Positions 1 through 11,983 of a stretch of DNA of 64,000 nucleotides are shown here, one piece after another. A program made the position numbers and the translations under genes. The DNA is from Zelonia costaricensis. Taxonomy: Eukaryota > Euglenozoa > Kinetoplastea > Trypanosomatida > Trypanosomatidae. Each line of letters starts with the position of its first letter. Position 1 is the first letter of the stretch. Location: the NCBI GenBank assembly GCA_030849075.1, contig JASAOO010003456.1, forward strand, positions 1 to 64,000, written 5' to 3'. The notes beneath the pieces are model-generated. The model ran no database searches, was not told the origin of the DNA, and saw only the letters and a list, made by a program, of their open reading frames with translations.

Positions 1-1268
1 GCCACATGCCACAGCGGGGCGATTCGTAACTGCGCGGGGGCGCAGAGAAGCGAAAAACACAAAAGGAGATGGACGAGGTCCCACGTGGTGCCGAGGATGG
101 TCACGCACGTCATGCACACCACCGAGCACACCATGACGGCCGAGTAGACGAGGATGCGCCAGTTGCGGGTGCACACCTCCTTGTTTAATTGCAGCACGTC
201 ACCGCAACACGAGTAGATTTCAGGCTCCTTGAAGTCGGCCCAAATCTGCTCCTGGTCGCGCGCGCTCATGCAGTCAAGATCCACGGCCACGACTTCATCG
301 AGCTCGTCTGTCAGGGTCTGCTCCCCCGGCGCTAGGATGCCCTTACTCGCGCCAACCTTCTCAGCGCTCCCGTCCCGCTCTACCGTGTCGCCGTCGACAG
401 TCCCGCCGTGCTGCTGTTCCGCGGCAGCGTTTGCAAGCTGGTACACCTCGAGGAGCAGCGCACGCGCGTCGCTCATCCGCTCCTCGCGGTTGCGCTGCTC
501 GTCATAGAAGTTGAAGATGAAGATAAACGCTGTGACAGCCTGGCACGCGACAGACACGAACAGGCCGACCTGCGGGATGCCCTTGTCAGACAGCGGGCCC
601 TGCATGCCAGCCGACACAATAGTGGCCCCGAGGATGAACCACCAGATCCAGCTCACCAGCTCCGGCCCCGCCTCGGGGTTCTGGCGCATGAGGCGGCTGT
701 AGTGGCCTTCCGACATGATGTCCACGTTGGCCATGCAGAAGTTGGACAGGAACAGGAAGCCGGCAGCGATGTCGGCAGACGACTCCTTTACAGGAAGAAG
801 GCCGAACGCCAGCGCGAAGGCGCCACCGATGACACAGGAGCCACCGAGGTACCAGCGCTTCGTGTAGCCGAACAGCGCGAAGGCGTCGGAGAAGGCCTTG
901 ACGGACCAGCCCATTCGTGTGATGCCGGCCAGCCCCTGGTAGCGCGTGCCGTCGATGCCGAAGCGGTTCGTAAACATGGCGAAGAGGGAGTAGGCCATGA
1001 TGTTATTGCCGATGCCCTTGTTGAAGAAGTAACAGAGACCGAGTGAGGTAACGCAGCGCGGACCGTACGCGGTGCAGCTCTTGCTGAAGATGGGTATGTG
1101 GGTGGTGAAAGGCGCGGCTGCAAACATCTTAGCTGCACCGGGATACACATAGCCCACGTTGCGCTCACGTGCAGCGTCCGGAATGGGGCTGGCGTCTTGC
1201 AGCGCGTCGGCTGCGTCGAGTGTGGCGGGGCTCGCCACCGACTCGCGGTCCGCACACGGCTGTGACAT
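1..1268 (-). CDS. Folate/biopterin transporter copy 1 (partial, 3' end off window or truncated)
   Basis: This is the N-terminal half of a folate/biopterin transporter (BT1 family, MFS-like polytopic membrane protein). I translated it from the ATG at 1268; the frame stays open for 422 codons to the window edge. It has family landmarks: YVYPGAAKMFAAAPFTTHIP near residue 40, FGIDGTRYQ, MGWSVKAFS, FALFGYTKRWY, FCMANVDIMSEGHYSRLMR and GPLSDKGIPQV. It is closest to copy 2, sharing YSRLMR, the NFY loop start and AVMVCSVVCMTCVTILGTTWDL (split here: AVMVCSVVCM then TCVTILGTTWDL). Two oddities stand out. Relative to all other copies, four residues (ACIS) are missing between KAFS and DAFALFG. After TTWDL (about base 75) the sequence stops resembling any paralogue and looks like intergenic DNA, although no stop appears. 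It may be a truncated pseudogene, a frameshifted gene or a misassembly. Substrate (folate, biopterin or S-adenosylmethionine) cannot be told. Confidence 0.85.
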   Translation of the reverse strand, partial: MSQPCADRESVASPATLDAADALQDASPIPDAARERNVGYVYPGAAKMFAAAPFTTHIPIFSKSCTAYGPRCVTSLGLCYFFNKGIGNNIMAYSLFAMFTNRFGIDGTRYQGLAGITRMGWSVKAFSDAFALFGYTKRWYLGGSCVIGGAFALAFGLLPVKESSADIAAGFLFLSNFCMANVDIMSEGHYSRLMRQNPEAGPELVSWIWWFILGATIVSAGMQGPLSDKGIPQVGLFVSVACQAVTAFIFIFNFYDEQRNREERMSDARALLLEVYQLANAAAEQQHGGTVDGDTVERDGSAEKVGASKGILAPGEQTLTDELDEVVAVDLDCMSARDQEQIWADFKEPEIYSCCGDVLQLNKEVCTRNWRILVYSAVMVCSVVCMTCVTILGTTWDLVHLLLCFSLLCAPAQLRIAPLWHV

Positions 1269-4200
1269 GCTGTCGAGGATGTTGAGAGGGCGTTGGAGAA
1301 TGGCACAGGAGGGAGGAGTGGGGAGTGAGGATGAAAGCGGTTGAGCTGCGACGAGAAGGCGGGAAGTGAAAGGAGGTGTGCGGGTGGAGTGGGAGCGCCT
1401 TGTCTTTTGCGGTGTCGGCGTGTTGTGCGTGTGTCGGGGGATGGCCTCTGCGTCTGCGGCGAGTGGAGTTCAGGTTTCGCCGTAACCGGCAAAAAGGGAG
1501 CGCACAGGGAGGAGAAAAGGGGGGGCGAGGAGGGGAGAGCTGTGGTGGTGACAGGAAGGTAGAGCGGCGCGCCGCTGTAGACACCCATTCTCACTGACGT
1601 GACGCGGCACTGTGGTGGCAAGACGAATGGAGACAGAGAAAGGGAGGCGTGCCGTACCAAGGTTGCAAGAAGAGCACCTGCGATCCTCCACGATACTCCT
1701 TTTCCGTTGTTGAAACGCGCCCTCGTATGTGCGGCTGCTCGCTGGTGTGATTCGGCCGCCTGCAGAACAGCGTGGCGTCCGGCCGCTGCACTGAGGCCGT
1801 TCGCACTTCCCGTCTTCTCCACGACCGATTGTTCGAGAGCGTAGAATGAGGTCACCGACGCAAACACGCACGCACACACACGCAGTTGAGGGCCTTGTCA
1901 AGGGTCACAGCCGCGTTCACCCAGCATGATGCACAACGACATCGAGGAGTTTTCCTTGTTAAAGGAAGGAAGCTGGACACGGAAAAACAGATATGGGACG
2001 AGGAGGCACGGTGCGGCAGCATCTCGTGCGGGTGTGCGCGTCTCGGCCATGGCATCTAGAAGAGGAGAACAGAAAAAAAAAGGAAATAAAGAGCTGCACC
2101 ACGCCGAAGGGGCAGTCAAGTGAAGGGATCACCGTGGCGCACATCCGCTGCGTCGGTGGAGGTAAAAAGGGAAGGGCGGGAGGGAGGCAGATGGGGATCA
2201 ACCGCCCGAGGCGGGGATGGGGGGGTGAAGACGCTCTCGTGCGGTTCTGCGACGCCGATGCAGTGTGCAGAACAAGAGTATCGGCATGGGATGTCAACGG
2301 CTTGCACGTGGGGTGCGTCTTGTGCTTTAGCTGAAAAAGAAGGGAGTGGCCACCGGGGGAGGGGGGAGGGAGGGGGAGGGGGAGGGGGGTTTCAACGAGA
2401 AATGGCGACGGAGCGGGCTGGGCGAGAAAGCGAAGGAGTCGCACCACCGAGAACCGCTGCGAGACATACACGGCACAGAACAACGAGAAATAAAACGTCA
2501 CGCGCACCACAGACGCTGGCGTCCGATGGAGTTCGGCGCGGAAGAGGAGTTGGCCAAAGCTGGTCAAACAATGGTCACTCCTTTTCGGCAATGGGCGCGG
2601 AGCTCGCACTCGAGTGCGTTGGTGCAAGACAGCGCGCGTGGACGGCAGCTGACGCCAAGGGTTGTGTGGATGTGTGCCTGTGCGCCGGTGGCACACAACA
2701 ACGCGCAGGGGGGAGGGGGCAAAGGGGGAGCAACAAACCTGAGAGGTGCACAGCCTCCGCGGCGAGGAAATTCACAAATGGACAAATGAAAAACTCAATG
2801 CCCGGGAAAAGACAAACACCACGGCAGAAACAATCACAAACCAACACCCCCACCCACCACAACAGCAACATCCAACAACAAAAAAAAGACAGTGAGCGCA
2901 TACACGCGAAATCGAAACAGGAAAGGAAGATGGAGAGCGAGACCAAAACGCGAGCGGTGCCGTGGAAGGAAATCAACTTCTTCCCAGCGCAGGAAAGGGG
3001 GGAGGGGCGAAAAGGAATACGCGGGGTACAAGGAAGCACGATCAACTGGCAGAAGTCACGATCAACGAGGGAGAGGGGGGGGCGAGAGGAGAACGAGGGA
3101 GCAGGCGCGCGGTGGAGTCGGGGAGGGGGGAGGGAGGGGGGAAGGAGGCAGGAAGACGCATTTCAACAGCAGCAAGCCTTCCTTCACGCGCCGAAGAGAA
3201 AAGGCCCGTAGAAGCCGCACACGCACACACGATGGAAGAAAGGGGGAGAGGGGGGAGGGAGTGTGAGGGGAGACAACGGAGAAAAGGAAAGGCAAAAAAG
3301 AGCGTGTCAGGTTCGGGGGGTTGAAGCCTGCGGCGGCAGGCGGGGCGGCGATGAGCGGCGCTGCTCATGTGCGACGCAACGCACAGCAGAGGAGGGGCGA
3401 GGGAAGGACGTGGGCGCCGCGTCTGGGTGTCTGTGGTTTTCGTTTCTTTTCTTTGCATCCCCGCCGCCACTCACCAAGCCGAGGATCAAGTAGAGAAGAC
3501 AACAAGCGAAAGTCACGGAACGGATTCGCGCCACAAAATGCAGGGAATGGGGAGGGGAGCATACGATAGGGCGGTGCAGGTACGCGAACCATGCGAAAAC
3601 AAAAAAAAAAGGAAGGAAAGGCGAGTCGCTCGCAAGAGAGCATCGGGAAGAGAGGGAGCCCGAGCGCCGCCTCGAGACCGTATCTTTGCTGCCTCTCGCT
3701 CCTCCACTTGCTCTCGCTTCATCTGGAGCAAAATCTTCTGCGTGCACCGTGCGCGGGGGCGGAGACGGGAGGGGGGGGTAGACGGGGAAGAAGCGGGGCA
3801 TAGAGAGAGAGCGAGCGAGAGACAGCCAGCACCACGTCAGCAAGCGGGACAAGGAAAGGAAGACATGAAGAGGGAGCTCAAACGGGCGAAAGGGCTGTGC
3901 TGGCCGAAGGTGGAGGGGCGGACAGGGTGTGGGTAGGTGGATGTGTGGGTGGGTGTGGGGGTGTGGGGAGTGGTTGCCGCGGCGCCCTACAGAAACGGGC
4001 TTGGCATCTCTCTATCCCTCTCTCGCACCCGCACCCGCACACACACACACAGACACACACAAACGCATTCTTGTTGTGGTGTCAGCTGCCCACATCGCGT
4101 TCTAAAGTCCTTCAGAACCCACACTTAGACAAGACAAGTGTTACACCAGGAAAGAAGACAAAAGAAGCGAAGGCGCAGCAAAACAAGTGAGTTCAACGCA

Positions 4201-5656
4201 CGTGTATGCAGCGCCCTCTTCGACAGCGCCATCGGCTTCTCGAGTGGCCCGGTGGGGGAGGGGGAAAGAGGAAGACGAGGAGGCACGAGCTTAGACGGGG
4301 TGAAGTGGTGCGGTGGATGAGCGGAGGGAGAGGGGGGGGGGTAAACACAGAACGCGTGGAGGACGAAAAGGGACGAGCGGCTCAGCGTGCGTCCACGCGT
4401 GTTTGTGCCCCCATTTAGTACTTCAGCAATGGAAAAGATGCTCGTGTTGTGTGTCTGTGTGCAAGAGCGTCGACATCTCGAACAGCGCCTCAGCCTCCGG
4501 CTCCTTCACAGTCCACTCCTCCGTTCTCGCTTCGCGTCAGACGGCGCATCTGTCGTTGCGCACTCACAAAGGTGCACAGGTGCTGCCAGACCTGCGTCGG
4601 GTCGCACGACGCGGGACTGAAGCGGGGGGAGGGGTGGAGGAGGAGCGGGGGGAGGGGTTGAGAGGAGATGGGTGCGCAGTTGTGAATGCAATGCAGCGTA
4701 AGTACGCCCCTCAGAGAAAAAAAGCAGTCGAAGGCGCAAACACGCCGGCACGCACAGGAAGACAAACTCAATGAGCAAGCCGTGCCGTAACCGTGCCGCG
4801 TGTGTGTCTGGGGGGGGGGTTGCTGAAGGGGAGGGGCGGAGGGTGGGGGTGGAGAGAGGTAGCTCTGCGCTAACAGGCGGCATAAGGGAGCGCAAAAAAA
4901 AAAAAAAAAAACGGTAAACAGAGGCGACGTGGCGCGGCTTGGCACAAACGTTAACACGTCAGCACGCGTAAGTCCTGAAAATGAATAAAAACGACACAGT
5001 GGCTGGAATGTGAGAACGAAAGCGCGCGAGGCGGCTGCGCTAACGAGAAGGAGAGAGAGACGCGATGGTGAGGGCACCTGCACCGCCTCGTCTGCACCTC
5101 GGTGTCTGTCTCGTTCTCGCCTTCGGTGCCGCACCTTCACGACGCCGGGCAGCTGTGAGGGTGTCCCAGCTGCGGCGAGCACCGGATCGGCCTGCCTCAG
5201 TGGCGTTGCGGAGAGACAAAAAAAAAAATGGTCACACAAAGCACCCCCCTTAGACTAAACACACACACGCATATATACACGTCAGCACACTTACACACAC
5301 ACATACACACGTGACAACACTGTAAGACACGTTAAGGAGGAGCTTACAAAAAAAAAAAGGAAGAGGGAGTTGTGCTTCGCTTCGGTGGCGGCTTACGCCG
5401 CCGTCGTGAGCGCTGTTCTGGTCTATTTCGTTTTTGTTGTGCTCACTTCGGTGAGTGTGGGTGTGTGTTGATGTCTGGCGAGTACCGTGGCTGCCGTGTG
5501 GCGTGCAAGAACCGGCACAGTTGTCGCTCCCGTCGGCGCAGTGCGCGCTTCATCAGCGTATCTGTGAGTGACGTACACGAGGCGCTCTCCCACGGGAACG
5601 ATGCCGGCGTGAACGCGTAGCAGCACAGCCGTCCCACCCCCCCCCTGTCAAGCACC
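1269..5656. other. Intergenic region between transporter copies 1 and 2
   Basis: About 4.4 kb with no convincing gene. The plus strand is strongly purine-rich, with many runs such as those near 2350-2400 and 3120-3145, so the transcribed strand is pyrimidine-rich as in trypanosomatid spacers. CA repeats lie near 4030-4065 and 5255-5315, and an 18-19 base A-run lies near 4895-4913. The open frames here are low-complexity (Arg/Gly or Pro/Ser) and are not credible. Confidence 0.7.
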
Positions 5657-7690
5657 CTACTTGCGCGCCGCCGTCCTGCCGCCGGAACACGGCTCCTCAG
5701 CCGTCTCGCTGTTGGACAGCGCCTCTTCACGCTCCTGCAAGCGCCGCTTCGCCTCCTTCGCAATAATGTTGCCGTCCACGTCGATATCGTCGCAGATGCG
5801 CACGCGCGGCAGCAGCAGGAAGCTCAGCGGCACAATCAGCAGCGGCAGCAGGAGGTGGCAGACGACGAGCAGCATCGGCAGGTTGTGGAAGTCGCACTCG
5901 CCCTGCGTGCCCTTTGTCACGATCGGCCACGCCTTCTCCAGCAGGATCGAGCCGAAGGTGCCGGACATGCCGGAGCCGAGCTGGGCAAAACCCGCCACCA
6001 GGGCGTAGATCATGCTCTCCGAGCCGCGCGGGCACACACGCGAGATGAGCACGATGATCGGCATCCACGCGAGGTAGTAGCACACTTCGAAGACAACCGC
6101 ATCACCCATGATGTACATGGCGTGGTCCGGGATGCCGATCGCCAGGTTCCAGCGCTTCACCATGATGATGTCGAAAACAGAGGCCAGAACTTGGATCAGT
6201 GTGGTCACGATGAAGGTCATGCAGTAGCTGTGCTTCGCGAAGATGTACGAGAAGGCCGTCACACCCGCAATGCCGCCAACGTTGCCGATGATGGCGGCAA
6301 CGGTGTTGTAGAAGACGTACGTGAAGTGCGGCCCATCCGGCAGGCACGCCTCAGTCGCCAGGTAAAAGCTGTCCGTCGCGCCGGAGATCTGCACGTAGAG
6401 AATGAAGTGCATGTAAATGAACACGACTGTCTTGGCGATCACCGGCTGCGTGGCCCAGAACGCCATACTGCAGTTCACCACGGCCACCGCAATGGCGCAG
6501 TAGAAGAGGTCCCAGGTGGTGCCGAGGATGGTCACGCAGGTCATGCACACCACCGAGCACACCATGACGGCCGCGTACACGAGCACACGCCAGTTCTGCG
6601 TGCAGACGTTCTTGTTGAACTCCACCACACCGCAACAGAGCGGAATCACGTTCGAGCCCTCGAAGTCGGCCCAGATCTCCTCGTCCTCGTCGGCCCTCTC
6701 GCGCGCCGTCTGGTCGAGCTCCACCGCGACCACCTGCTCCAGCTCCGGGTGGGCGGCGGCAACCGCCGCGTAACCCTTCGGCACCGCCTCGGGGCTGAGG
6801 TCCTTCTCGCGCATCATCACGCCGTCCGCGATCGGCTCCGCCTCCTGCCGCTTGCGGGCCTGGGCGAGGTGGTAGAGCTCGAGGTGCAGCGCCTTGGCAT
6901 CCCGCATTCGCTCATACTGGTTCTTCTTCTCCCCGTAGAAGTTGAAGATGAAGATGAACACCGTGACAGCCTGGCACGCGCCGGAGACGTAGGCGCCGAC
7001 TTGAGGAATGCCCTTGTCGGACAGCGGGCCCTGGATGCCAGCCGACACGATCGTGGCAGCAAGGATAAACCACCACATGTAACTCACCAGCTCCGGCCCC
7101 GCCTCCGGGTGCTCACGCATGAGGCGGCTGTAGTGGCCCTGCGACATGATGTCCACGTTCGCCATGCAGAAGTTGGCCAGCACGAGCAGGCCCGCGCCGA
7201 CGTCCGCAGACGACTCCTTCGCAGGAAGAAGGCCGTAGACAACAGTGAGCACGCCACCGATGACGCTGGAAGCGCAGAGGTACCAGCGCTTCGTGTAGCC
7301 GAAGATGGCGAATACGTCCGAGAGGGAGGCGGAGAACGCCTTCAGCGACCAGCCCATGCGCGAGATGCCGGCCAGCCGCTGGTAGCGCGTGCCGTCGATG
7401 CCGAAGCGGTCAACAAACATCGCGTAGCGCGAGTACGAGATGATGTTGTTCGCGATGCCCTTGTTGAAGAAGTAGCACAGGCCCAGCGAGACCACCATGC
7501 GGGGGCCGAAGCCCTCGCAGCTCTTGCTGAAGATCGGGACGTTGCGCGTCCACGGGGCGGAGCGGAACATCGCCACCGCGTCGGGGTGCACGTACTTCGC
7601 CGTGGTCGCGTCCTCCGCGGGCAACCGCGGCGCCGCCGTCTCCACCGCGTGCAGGTCGATCGCGTCCGCCTGGGAGCTGGAGCCGTACAT
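5657..7690 (-). CDS. Folate/biopterin transporter copy 2 (677 aa)
   Basis: This is a complete BT1-family transporter, predicted to be a roughly 12-helix plasma-membrane protein carrying folate, biopterin or a related solute. Landmarks in order are YVHPDAVAMF (about residue 43), FFNKGIANNII, FGIDGTRYQRL (96-106), FGYTKRWY (130-137), FCMANVDIMSQGHYSRLMR, GPLSDKGIPQV, a charged central loop (about 280-375), TDSFYLATEACLPDGPHF, KRWNLAIGIPDHAMYIMGD, RICPRGSESMIYAL, VTKGTQGECDF and PRVRICDDIDVDG near the C-terminus. The frame is open 30 codons further to 7780, but that leader is Pro/Ser/Thr-rich and resembles the pyrimidine-rich leaders before other copies, so I start at 7690. It groups with copy 1 (NFYGEKKNQYERM loop, YSRLMR) rather than with copies 3-7. 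A patch near 6264-6380 is almost identical in DNA to copy 3. Family assignment is firm; substrate is unknown. Confidence 0.93.
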   Translation of the reverse strand: MYGSSSQADAIDLHAVETAAPRLPAEDATTAKYVHPDAVAMFRSAPWTRNVPIFSKSCEGFGPRMVVSLGLCYFFNKGIANNIISYSRYAMFVDRFGIDGTRYQRLAGISRMGWSLKAFSASLSDVFAIFGYTKRWYLCASSVIGGVLTVVYGLLPAKESSADVGAGLLVLANFCMANVDIMSQGHYSRLMREHPEAGPELVSYMWWFILAATIVSAGIQGPLSDKGIPQVGAYVSGACQAVTVFIFIFNFYGEKKNQYERMRDAKALHLELYHLAQARKRQEAEPIADGVMMREKDLSPEAVPKGYAAVAAAHPELEQVVAVELDQTARERADEDEEIWADFEGSNVIPLCCGVVEFNKNVCTQNWRVLVYAAVMVCSVVCMTCVTILGTTWDLFYCAIAVAVVNCSMAFWATQPVIAKTVVFIYMHFILYVQISGATDSFYLATEACLPDGPHFTYVFYNTVAAIIGNVGGIAGVTAFSYIFAKHSYCMTFIVTTLIQVLASVFDIIMVKRWNLAIGIPDHAMYIMGDAVVFEVCYYLAWMPIIVLISRVCPRGSESMIYALVAGFAQLGSGMSGTFGSILLEKAWPIVTKGTQGECDFHNLPMLLVVCHLLLPLLIVPLSFLLLPRVRICDDIDVDGNIIAKEAKRRLQEREEALSNSETAEEPCSGGRTAARK

Positions 7691-10600
7691 CGCGAGGGGT
7701 GCGGTGGTGCGGCGTTGAGGGGAGGGGGTTGAAGAGGGGGAGAGTGGGGGTGGTGTGGAGCCGGGGGTGGCGGTGGACACGGGCAGGCGGGTGCTCGAGC
7801 TTTCGGTGCACGCAACGGATGGCAGGCGGTGAAGCGGTGTGCTGTCTTGAGTTTACGCGCAGTCGTACACTGCGCAGCACGGCGAGGGAGGGGGGGCGAA
7901 GTGGCGCGTGTGATGCGAGGATGCCGGGCAGGGGGGAGGTAGAGGGGGGCAAAGGAGGAGCATGGGGGGAGCTTCAGCGGGTGGGCGCAGAGCGTGCGCG
8001 CACGTGCGCTCGCTCGTGTCGGCGTCGCACCAGATGCAGCGGACTGGCAGAGCGACTCCATCGCAGCGCCGCATCACTCGCACGCGGGCTGGACACGCGC
8101 CACACTGCCGCCACGCAACGCACCTTCGGCTTCGCAGTGCTTTCGTTTAGGGGGGGGGAGCGCAGAAGGCGCAAGACAAAAACAGAAGAGGCTCAGAGCA
8201 CAAGTGAGAGAACGAAGGGGAAGAGAAAACAGAAAGGGCGGATCGTGCGAGGCGCGACCACCGGCAGAGGCGGCGGAGCGGATCTTCAAGACGTGACGCA
8301 GACCACGCGAGAGTACGAGATGAGAGAGAAGCGGAAAATGGAAAGCCACAAGTGCTGCAAGGCGACGGGCGAGGGGCGGACGTTGCGAGTCAGGCGGCCG
8401 CCAACAGAGGACGCGTGCTCGGCTGTGCGTGCCAGCAGCGATACGGAGAGCGCACGGCACCGTGTGACGTGTGCGCACGAGGCCCCCGCACCTGCCACGG
8501 CAGCACTGCACACCCGGGCCCTACCCTTCTCGCCGGCCGTCCTCAACTCGCGCCCGCTCGCCCCCTTCACTTCGTGCTTCACCGTTTCCGGCGGCCGAGG
8601 CCGCATACTCTGAGGAACAGACGGGGAAGTGAGATGAAGACAGATGGACACACGCGTACACACACACACACACACGCGTACACACGCATACACACACACA
8701 CACACACACACGGGCACATAGAAAACGCGGGATGACAAGAAGTCACAAAAAAAAAAAAAGAGGAACGGAGGCGAGCAGGCGCACACGCGCGACTGCGACG
8801 CAAACGAGTGGAAGGGAGAGAACCAAAGAACTTCGGCTGGGGTACACTGGGACGTTGTGTGTGTGTGTGTGCGTGTGTGTGTGGAAAAGAAAGAAAACAT
8901 CAGCTAATCTGGTTATCCTTGGAAAGTGGAGCGAACACCGCAGTGGAAGAAGTCGAGAGGAAGAGAAGAAAAAAATGAACCTGGACGGCGTTTCAGAGGC
9001 GCGCCACACGGCGCACACAGCCGACGCTCGTACATCCGGTCCAGACGGAAGGAAGGACATCTACCTGCGTCATCATCTCGGAGTGTGAGGCGGGGAATAC
9101 AACACGCCACACGGGCTGCCTTCACGGGGACGTTAACACGCGCAGGTATTTGTTGTGGTTGCTGCTGTTCAGCCTCGCCTCTACTGCACAGAGCTCTGAT
9201 ACCAGAGGAGGGAGGGTCGGGGTGGGGAACAGAAGAAGCGGAGGTCAGCATCCGCGTACACACGTACGAAGAGAAAGGGGGAGGGAGGGAAAGGGGCGCG
9301 GCGACAACCGCCACGACCGATCGGGGTGGGGTGGACAGACCGGCGTGAATAGCCAAGCAAGGGACGTGCGCGCACTCGGCACGTCGGCTCGGGGGTGGGG
9401 AGCAGACAAGCACGATGCGGCTAGCGTCGTTGTGTGAGAAGCAGTGGGCAGCGGAGGGGGGGGGGGACAAGGCGAGCAGAGTCCCGCCCTCATGACCGCA
9501 AACCGCGGTGCACGCGCTTCGGGCTGCTGCTGTGATAGGCAGGCACACACACACACACACACACGACGCGGATCGCCGCAATGGCGCAGTCCTTGCTGGG
9601 GGGGGGGGAGTAGAGGAGAGGAAGAAGAGTCGTCATTGATCGACGAAGGGGTGAGAGGGGAAATGAAGGGGCGACGCGGAAAGCAGAACCGAGAAATAGA
9701 CACTCAGAAGCGTGTAGGCGCGTGTGCGCGCGTGTGTGTGTGTGTGTGTGTGTGTGGAAGGAAGGGGGTGGAAGTCAAAGTAAGTTTGTCAAGCGAACAC
9801 AGAAATGAGCCAAACAAAAAAAAGGAAAAAATGGGTGGACGGGATGAGGCGCGTGTCTCCTCCGGCGACGCCGCTGTCGCCACCCTTTTGATTGTTGTTG
9901 CCCACGCGCTGCAGTTGCTCAAGCACCTCACGCAAGAGTGTGCGCACGTGCTGGTGGGCACGGGGCGCCGAAGCTGCTGCAGGAGAGAAGCAAGAGAAAG
10001 AGGGAGAGAGGGGGGGGGGTGGCGAGGGGAGGAGGCCATGGGGAGCGAGAGGGAGAGAACGGCACGGGCGGATAGCGGCGCGCTCTGCTTGCGTCTTTGG
10101 CACTCCGTAGCACCCCTCTGGCTGAGTCCGTCCTCCTCCACCGTCGCTGCACACCCCTGGCTTCTACAGCAGCGCGAGTGTCTCGCTCCCGGCGCGCGCA
10201 CAAATGAGGCGTGCAGAAGCTCGAGCAGACGAGGGGCCAGGCAGCGCGCGGAAAGATCGCGCGGACACTGCTGCCCTGGTGCACCGCGAGGACGCGAGCG
10301 AAAGAGGGCACATACCCAGTGGTGGGGGGGTGCGGGAAGCACACACCGACAGGCACCGCGCCCGACGCGCAACAAGCACACAAAAAAAGACGAGGCGGGG
10401 GAGAAGGAGTGGGGCGGGCGCCGAATGCCTGAAGACAGACAATTTCTGAAGTGCCCAGCAGCCAACACGAAGGTGACGGCACAGGAAGGAAGAGAGGAAT
10501 GGGTGTTGGACGTCACTTCAAGTGCGACAACCCGACGTGCCAAGCCGCATGGCCCGCAGAAGTCCGCAGGTGTGTGTGTGTGGGTGGGTGGGTATCCCCG

Positions 10601-11983
10601 AGTCGTCGGCTACGGCGATCGAGGAAGCGCGAATGGTGAAAGCAGCTAATCGAAATCGACAGGAGAGCGCCTCCGTGAAGAGTTCGTGCACTGCAGGGCA
10701 CGGACACGTGAACGTCTGGAACGCCTCGACTGCTTTCCTGTCTCAGTGATCGTGAATTCCATCGCGAGCCCGTGTGACGCGCACATCACAGCCGAAGAAA
10801 ACAAGCGCGCGCACACACACACACACGTAGACACAGGCACACACGCACAGACAGAGACGCCGTCCATCCGCAGCCAATGAAAACGACAAGAAGGCACAGT
10901 GAAGGCCGCAGACGACATCGCCCGGCGCCTTCCAATTGGGGGGAGGGGGAGAGGCTAAGATGTGAATGGCAATGCCGCTCGAAGACAGCTTCGATCGACT
11001 CGACTGCACGACATCCCCTCGCCGAAAAGAGAAGAAGAAAAGTGGAAGGGGAAAGCAAACATGAAGGGGTGGAACACAAAACGACAGACACACACTGACA
11101 TACGAGACCAGGAAAACACTGCTACGCGGGAAGTCAACGGCGAAAGAGAACAGTCGAAAATTGCGAGAAGGCACCTTTGCTGAAACACATGAAATGCTAA
11201 ACCATGATGACGGAATAGAGAGAGGTACGAAGCAGAAGCCTTGTACGAATACCGTGTATCATGCAGACAGTGCAAAAAGCAGAGGGAGGGAGGGGGGAAG
11301 GACGTGCCAGTGATCGACCACCGCGCTTGCGTTCTGCACCAGTACGCACCGTTACGCGCTCCTTCTTACGCACCGTCTCGGGTGCTCGTCGCACTTTTCT
11401 TTTCCTCATTTCTTTCCTCTCATACCCGATCAAACACCGAGCAACAACACACAAAAAACAGACACGTTAGCACCACGCCACGTGAACAGGGGAGAGGGGG
11501 GAAGGGGGGAAAGACAGGGTATGAAGAACAGGAGTGGTGAATCGAACCTAGTTATGTCTCCACAACGGAGCAAAGTAGCCCCCCCTTAAAAAAAAAAAAA
11601 ACACCGCACGTAGCCGAGTACAAAAGCCTCAGGAGCGCATCGAGTGGACACCGCGCACACGAGGCCGTCCATCTCCACTTTTTTTTCCAGCGTGGACGCC
11701 GGTGGTGAAACGAAACGACAGAGTTCCCGCGTCGCGTCGGTGCAACACACATCGTACGCCAGCTGTGGGAACACAAACACAAAAAGAGAAAACAGTTTAT
11801 GGGACAGCGACGTGGAGGGACAGAGCCAGCCACGCCACTAGGGAGCCAATCCGTGTGCCTGCTTGCCGGCGACGCCTGCCTGGAGACGCCTTCTTCGCCC
11901 TCTGGCACGTCGTTATCCCTCCCTCCGTTCCAAGGCAGCACGTCGCTACAACGCCTCGCGCCGTCACCGTGCGGGTCCGGTTC
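7691..11983. other. Intergenic region between transporter copies 2 and 3
   Basis: About 4.3 kb with no convincing gene. A possible trans-splice acceptor for copy 2 is the AG complementary to 7870-7871, just after a pyrimidine tract (minus strand, about 7880-7897). CA/GT repeats occur at 8651-8710, 8857-8881, 9544-9563 and 9733-9755, and a short A-run at 11588-11600. The rest is purine-rich low-complexity spacer. Confidence 0.7.
8651..8710. repeat. CA-rich dinucleotide repeat
   Basis: This is a near-continuous CA tract with a few CG/TA interruptions in the spacer between transporter copies 2 and 3. Such microsatellites are common in trypanosomatid spacers; no function is evident. Confidence 0.9.

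Noticed and set aside
9444..10649. 401-codon plus-strand frame between transporter copies 2 and 3
   Set aside because: Its Gly/Arg/Ser composition follows the purine-rich spacer, and it includes Thr/His and Val/Cys runs from CA/GT repeats.
11520..11560. Possible tRNA B-box (GGTTCGATTC on the minus strand near 11538-11547)
   Set aside because: The T-arm stem does not pair (G opposite A next to the loop), and no A-box, anticodon arm or acceptor stem could be found around it.
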